Assembly: GCF_024166365.1 (NCBI RefSeq)
Contig: NC_064831.1
Span: 82,782,268 to 82,846,267 of the forward strand
DNA: 64,000 bases
Direction of reading: 5' to 3'
Origin: Elephas maximus indicus
Taxonomy: Eukaryota > Chordata > Mammalia > Proboscidea > Elephantidae
Shown here: in pieces, positions 58,993 to 64,000 of the stretch
Numbering within the stretch: position 1 is the first letter of the stretch
Layout: each line of letters opens with the position of its first letter
Translations under genes and position numbers: made by a program
The notes under the pieces: generated by a model
The model's database searches: none
What the model was told of the DNA's origin: nothing
Seen by the model: only the letters and a program-made list of their open reading frames with translations

Positions 58993-60251
58993 GGAAGAAA
59001 TATTACATTTAAGCAATTCACAACTATATCACATATTAGTCTATGATTAAAATTGATAATAAACTTACATGTGTAACAATATTGATTATAAAACCCTTTG
59101 CTAACTATAGAAACTGACAGTCTAAAACATGAAGTAGAGGAAATGCTTTGTTTCTTGACATATGTTTAGAAATATAACTTAAATCTTAAATTCAGTTTTT
59201 TTTAATTTTAGTCTTTTTAATTATCTTTAGAAACATCACTGTCTTGCAAATGCATATCTGACTTTAATGGACCTTTCAGGGTTTAAGTTTGAATTATGGT
59301 TTCAAAAAATAGTGACATATTAAAAAGTGAGTTATCAAAAGGCATTGATTTTCGTGAAGTCATTCACAAGTTCGTAGCTTTGAAGGCCATGAAAGGGAAG
59401 TTCTGATTTAGTCGAGATGTTCACTAGGAGCTGCAACGCTTATGTTATATTTGTTCCTGTTTACATTTATGGTGTTATTTCATTTATGAATATATTTCCA
59501 CATGGATTTGTCTACAACTTTTCCATTATTTGGGCTGCTATTGATTACGCAAATCTAATCCATTAATGTATTTCATGCAATGGTAAAGTTAAATGTTAAA
59601 CATAATTTTGATGTAGTTCTTAAAGATTTTTACTTCAAATTCTAATGTTTTCTTACTAAATTTCCACTTTAACCAAATGAAACTATGTAAATGTAAACAC
59701 ATTTAGGCTGTGCATATACTGTAATTTAGAGGTGTGATTTTAGTTTTACTGGTTGTTTATATAGCTACTACTGTCATTACATTCAATGATGCACGAGGAT
59801 TACAATTTATGAGTAACTTTAGTACAAAAAACATTACTAAGAATTCTGCACAATCTGGTATGGGAGGAGGTCCATGATGGGCGGGTGGCACCATAAGCTA
59901 CCACACTGGGTGACACCAACCCTAGGGTACGACTGGGCCCGTCCAAATTGGAATAAGCTGAGATTCCTATGGCACTGGCGTTTGCCTCTCTATTACTTGT
60001 TGAAACCATTTTAAGAGACAGATGCTGGGTTGAGGTAAGTGGGGGGGGGGGGCAGGCGATGGGCAACTATGCCCCTGGCAGTCTGGCCCAAGGCCCAGGC
60101 TACTCTTGAGGGCATCAATGACTCCTCAGGGGACCCAGCATTTTTGTCACTGCCCACAGCACCTACTTCCCTGCACAGTGGGGCAGAGGCCAGGCTGGAA
60201 AGTGGGTTCTGGAATCGTGTTCTACCTTTCTTGGTTTACTTGGCTTTCTAG
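58993..60251. other. AT-rich intronic sequence, no element recognised
   Basis: 59000-59830 is AT-rich, of high complexity and free of recognisable repeats. A G12 run lies at 60041-60052. No splice-flanked exon is seen. Confidence 0.4.
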
Positions 60252-60411
60252 GAAACCAAAACCAAACCCATTGCTGTCAAGTTGATTCCAACTCATAGTG
60301 ACCCTATACAACAGAGTAGAACTGCCCCACCAGGAGCAGCTGGTGGATGCAAACCGCCGATCTTTTCGTTAGCAGCCTGAGTTCTTAACCACTGCACCAC
60401 CAAGGCTCCAG
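60252..60411 (-). mobile_element. AfroSINE, short type
   Basis: A minus-strand copy with accaaacccattgctgtcaag, tagaactgccccaccaggag (about 20 bases deleted here) and head complement aaccactgcaccaccaaggc. Confidence 0.94.
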
Positions 60412-60539
60412 TTTTCTACAGGAGGCTTAATTACTTCTTACGTTCTGATGAAAACAGTGCACAGTGAAGCCCAGAGGTTAAAAACGGGAGGGCCCGCCAC
60501 TTGGTAAATCCCTGACTTAGTGGAATGCCTACACTGTTG

Positions 60540-60680
60540 CCAGTGCCATCTATATTTTATCTCACTGAATCGTCTCGTAAGTCTCTAAGGAAGGTCCTGC
60601 CACTCTCACTATTTTACAGATGAAGCAAGTGAGGTCCGGATGTTACACCTGCAGCCACACAGCTGCAGAGTGGCAAAGGA
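60540..60680 (-). mobile_element. MIR
   Basis: The blocks ttttacagatgaagcaagtg and agccacacagctgcagagtg identify the reverse-complement MIR. Confidence 0.75.
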
Positions 60681-61744
60681 TAGGTTCTCCTCACCACTGT
60701 GTACCCCACCCTCTGCCAATGCCTGCATCCTGCATCCAACACGCATGTAGTTTGGTTGCTCTGAGGGCTTACGCTTCACGTAGAATTACGCAACATGGGC
60801 CAAAAAAACCCAAAGAACTCAATTTCAAGTCTTACGGTTCTTCTTCACCTCCATCTGCTCCCTACCCTTGTTTCTCTTTCCCTCTCTCACTTCCTGAGGG
60901 ATAGAGCCAACTCTCATTCTTCCGAGACAAAATAAGCAAACCCCAGCTTTACCCTGTTTGAGGAGCCATAAGAAATAGCAACAGCGAATGCCCCAGGACC
61001 TGTTCCTCCAGCTCTCAAGTGTGTTTGCAAAGGGCTGGGTCCGCTGCATTTGAAATGAGGTGCCAGGTGAGGGAAGGGAGATGGAAAGCAAGGAAGGCAG
61101 GCAGCCTGTAGGGGCAGTTCTGTTGGCTCAGGGGCAGCAGCAAACACCCACGGGGGACTCTTTGGTGGACCCAGGGGACCTGAACACAGCCTGAAAACTC
61201 TGAGGTCATCCTGTGCTGTGCTTGGGACACATGTCACAAATGGCCCCACGACAGGGGAAACATGGAAATGTCAGTCCTCATCACCTCCCACCAACGCTTT
61301 ATGTTAGCCCCGTCACTGCTCAGCAAATACCCCCGACCCCCTCCACCTCAAGCCTGATATCCAGTTTGTGGCTGGTATTTCCACACGCTATCTCCCTGCC
61401 TGACCATTCCCCTCATGGTACCCCTTCTCCAGGCCCTTCAGGTCATCCTGACTCTTTGTTCTTCCTCCTCCTCTACATCCCCTTGGGCCTCCAGTCCTCC
61501 TGACTGGTTCTTCTAGTACCTTCTACAGGTCTCCCCAGTCATCCCATGCCTCCACCACAGCCATGTGGCTATTCACCCATTCATTCAGCAAACACTTATT
61601 AAGCACCAGCAATTCTAAAGCAACCCTCGGACGATTTCACTCCTGGCATCAAATTCTCCATTCGCCCCTCTGAACCACTACAAATTCCAAACTCCTCCAT
61701 CTGGGATCTGTGCCTTCCAAAATCCAGCCACAACAGGGCTAGGG

Positions 61745-61918
61745 AAAAGAAAGCAGACTGGGAGTCAGACTCCTCCCCTTCACCAGATGTGCAGCCTTGA
61801 GCAAGATACTTCAGCACTCTGCGCCTTGGTTTCCTCATCTGCAAAATAGGGACCACAAGAGTGCACCCCTCACAGGCACAAGGAAACACATATAAAATGC
61901 TTAGCACTAGTACGCAGT
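61745..61918 (+). mobile_element. MIR
   Basis: Plus-strand MIR with gggagtcagactcctcccct, cttggtttcctcatctgcaa, aaatagggaccacaagagtg and the tail aaaatgcttagcactagtac. Confidence 0.8.
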
Positions 61919-61922
61919 AAGG

Positions 61923-62074
61923 GTTTCAATTGCGACTCATAGCAACCCTATAGGACAGAGTAGAACTGCTCCATAGGGTTTCCAAGGAGCAGCTGGTGGA
62001 TCTGGACTGCCAACCTTTTTGGTTCACAGCCATATCACACCATGGGTCTTAACCACTGTGCCACCAGAGCCCCT
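61923..62074 (-). mobile_element. AfroSINE, short type
   Basis: A minus-strand copy directly after the MIR, starting in the tail (ttgcgactcatagcaaccct) and ending aaccactgtgccaccagagc. Confidence 0.93.
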
Positions 62075-62379
62075 TCATAAATATTAGTGCTATCATTATT
62101 ACCATCATTATGATTTACAAAAGGTCATTTTCACAAAGCCCACATGCAGCAACACCTGCTTTGCCCATCTGACCCTAGAAAAACCTGTTCTTCCCGCCCC
62201 TCTTCCAAGTCCTAACCTTTCTACTCCTCATGCAGCCTTCAGAGGCCACTCTGTCCCTGGGGCAAACCCACTGTGGCCATTCTTCACAGTTCATCACATG
62301 TTGCTTTTGGAACATGGCTTCCCCATTGAACTGAATTGCTTTTTGTCTGCCAACTAGAATTATCCAAGGGCATTATCCT

Positions 62380-62490
62380 TCCTATGCCTAGGCTGAACCA
62401 GGAGCTCCTTGGCCTCTGATGTATTCCCATGGCACCTAGCATGTAAGGCTCCATGTTCACAGTAGGTGCTCTTTAGACACACTGGACAGA
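62380..62490 (+). mobile_element. L2 3' end
   Basis: The blocks ccaggagctccttggcctct, cccatggcacctagcatgta and acagtaggtgctctttagac have L2 order. Confidence 0.65.
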
Positions 62491-62619
62491 ATGCTCTGTC
62501 CACTCAACTGTGCTGTCTGCAGGGTCTTTGGCTCACTGTTGGAGAGACCCATCTGAAAAAGGCCAAAGCCCAGCCCCCAATTTTTGGAAGCCCAGAAAAG
62601 GCCAAGCTGAGCATCAGAA

Positions 62620-62720
62620 AACACCTAGGCTTAAGTCCTACTTTTCCTACAAATTCACCAGGTGATCTTAGCAAAGCCCTCAGTTTCCTGATCTGTACAA
62701 TGGGGACAGGGTAGATCAGA
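62620..62720 (+). mobile_element. MIR fragment
   Basis: The blocks cctcagtttcctgatctgta and aatggggacagggtagatca match the MIR core. Confidence 0.65.
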
Positions 62721-63050
62721 GGAGCTCTGAATGTGAAGAAATTCTACACCCAGGCAATGTGTGCTGCATCTCCACAGTCCTGCCTGCCTCCCACCCATGC
62801 CCTTTGCCACAGCCCTTCCTCTGCTCCACATCTGCCAATGGGTGTGGATTTCCTCCTCCTTGCACCCTCTGAAAGATGAAGCTCCAGGCTCCATTCCTGG
62901 AGGACTGCCCTCAGATTAAATATATATTTTTGAAGTGAAACCATAATACGATTCTCTCTTCATGGTTTCAGGACTTTCCTTTGCCAGCGGTTAAACCCAA
63001 AACATCAGCCATGAAACTCAAGTACCTGACACAATCCATCGAGCCTTCTC

Positions 63051-63462
63051 ATATGGATTAAATTGTATCCCCTCCCCAGACCCCCCATAAAACATGTTGA
63101 AGCCCTAACCATTATACCTGTAGATGCGATCCTGTTTGGAATAGGGTTTTCTTTGTTATGTTAATTAGATCATACCTAAGTGGGGAAGGTTCAGATCTAA
63201 TCATTTCTGAGTTATAAAAAGAGCAGATTAGACAGAGATATTCACATGTGGAGGAAGACAGAAGCCATGCGAGGGCTGTCTTCAAGCCAAGGAACACCAA
63301 GGAACCAAGAAACGCCCACGGCTGCCGACAAGGAAGGAATCGACACGGCCAAGATCCTAATTTGGACATTCAGCCTTCAGAACTGAGAGAAAATAAATCT
63401 CTGCTCTTTAAGCCACTGGCACGTGGTATCTCTGCTAAGGCAGCATTCAGAGACTAAGACAC
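63051..63462 (+). mobile_element. MaLR-like solo LTR
   Basis: The blocks ggattaaattgtatcccctc, gaatagggttttctttgtta, gaaaataaatctctgctctt and taagccactggcacgtggta follow the MaLR LTR order, and the end is cagagactaagacac. Divergence makes the subfamily uncertain. No internal viral genes are present. Confidence 0.6.
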
Positions 63463-64000
63463 CTTCTCTGTTGAAAGTCTCCCTCAGGATGCTGTCCCCT
63501 ACCGCTGTACCCCAGATGTGCCTCGCAGCTCAAGAAGGACCTGTATATGCAAAGACCCCCAAACACAAAGGGTCCATAGGCAGGAGAGTATACAGGTAAA
63601 GCCACATAAGCCAGAGGCTCAGGGCTAAATTAAAGAGGGCTTTTCCTCCCTTTCCAATCTGACAGGACTCAGAGGCAGGTACCGGGTCGTCACAGGGCTG
63701 TTAATAAGGGCAGTCGTGAGGCATCACCTTCACTGGGGGAATTTAGTAGTCAGTGGAGGAGTCCTGGGGGTGAAGAGAGGCTCACTTGGCTTAAAGAGCC
63801 AACAATTTCATTTTAAAGAGGCTCATAGACAGACACACCTGCCTGCTTATTTTTGCCATATGCTGTAATCTCGTTTATGGGTAGAAGCAAGACCAGAAGG
63901 TTAGGTGTAAACTGCTGTATTCAGAATCATGTTTTTGAATGCAACAGGACCTTTGGCTGCTGAAAGAGGAGTCAGGGGCAGGGTTGGCACAATCTCATGC

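Larger units (their letters stand above)
44332..64000 (-). other. FAM174B: FAM174B intron 1 (partial)
   Basis: From the exon 2 acceptor to the window edge I find no GC-rich first exon, signal peptide frame or CpG island on the minus strand, so exon 1 should lie beyond 64000. The identity of this whole stretch as intron rests on that absence and on the known three-exon gene structure. Parts with no named element (44893-45089, 45576-46373, 47328-47916, 48121-48563, 49840-50648, 53176-53775, 59000-60251, 60681-61745, 62490-63050, 63465-64000) show no recognisable exon. Confidence 0.65.

Noticed and set aside
44332..64000. FAM174B exon 1 within the window
   Set aside because: I searched for a GC-rich region with a signal-peptide-like minus frame ending in a phase-2 donor and found none.
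1..64000. CRISPR arrays, operons, phage or plasmid functions
   Set aside because: Nothing in composition, repeat structure or gene layout supports a prokaryotic or viral genome. The window is typical interspersed-repeat mammalian DNA.

Overview
This is mammalian nuclear DNA, most likely from an elephant or another paenungulate afrotherian. The window carries about 29 full or partial copies of the AfroSINE family, a tRNA-derived SINE restricted to Afrotheria. It also holds a 3.2-kb RTE/BovB-type LINE and several fragments of it, on a background of old mammalian repeats (MIR, L2, L1M, MER1/MER5, MaLR LTRs). There are no operons and no densely packed genes. Almost all long open frames here are chance frames or repeat-derived.

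The one gene I can support is FAM174B, on the minus strand. Its penultimate exon (44200-44331) encodes the cytoplasmic tail. Its last exon (about 32150-34243) supplies one base of the final Arg codon, a TAA stop and a roughly 2.1-kb 3' UTR ending at an AATAAA signal. The two exons are joined by matching phase-2 splice sites across a 9,956-bp intron (34244-44199). The first exon (signal peptide, luminal region, membrane helix, promoter) was not found and should lie beyond position 64000, so 44332-64000 is read as intron 1.

Layout. 1-32150: intergenic DNA downstream of FAM174B, with old repeats, scattered AfroSINEs and a striking 17.3-kb AfroSINE-free interval (8413-25687). 32150-34243: FAM174B 3' UTR with a TG/CA tract. 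34244-44199: intron 2, with an hAT element carrying two successive AfroSINE insertions (34991-35784) and an old L1 (40390-43050) broken up by RTE and AfroSINE insertions. 44332-64000: intron 1, with a tRNA-Gly-headed SINE, RTE fragments, an internally deleted RTE derivative, MaLR LTRs, another old L1 and the large RTE copy.

The most interesting system is the RTE and its dependants. The large RTE, an internally deleted RTE copy, a tRNA-Gly-headed SINE and the long and short AfroSINEs all share the RTE 3' end. All but the short AfroSINEs also share a segment of the RTE 5' UTR. The window therefore displays plausible intermediates in the birth of SINEs from one LINE partner.
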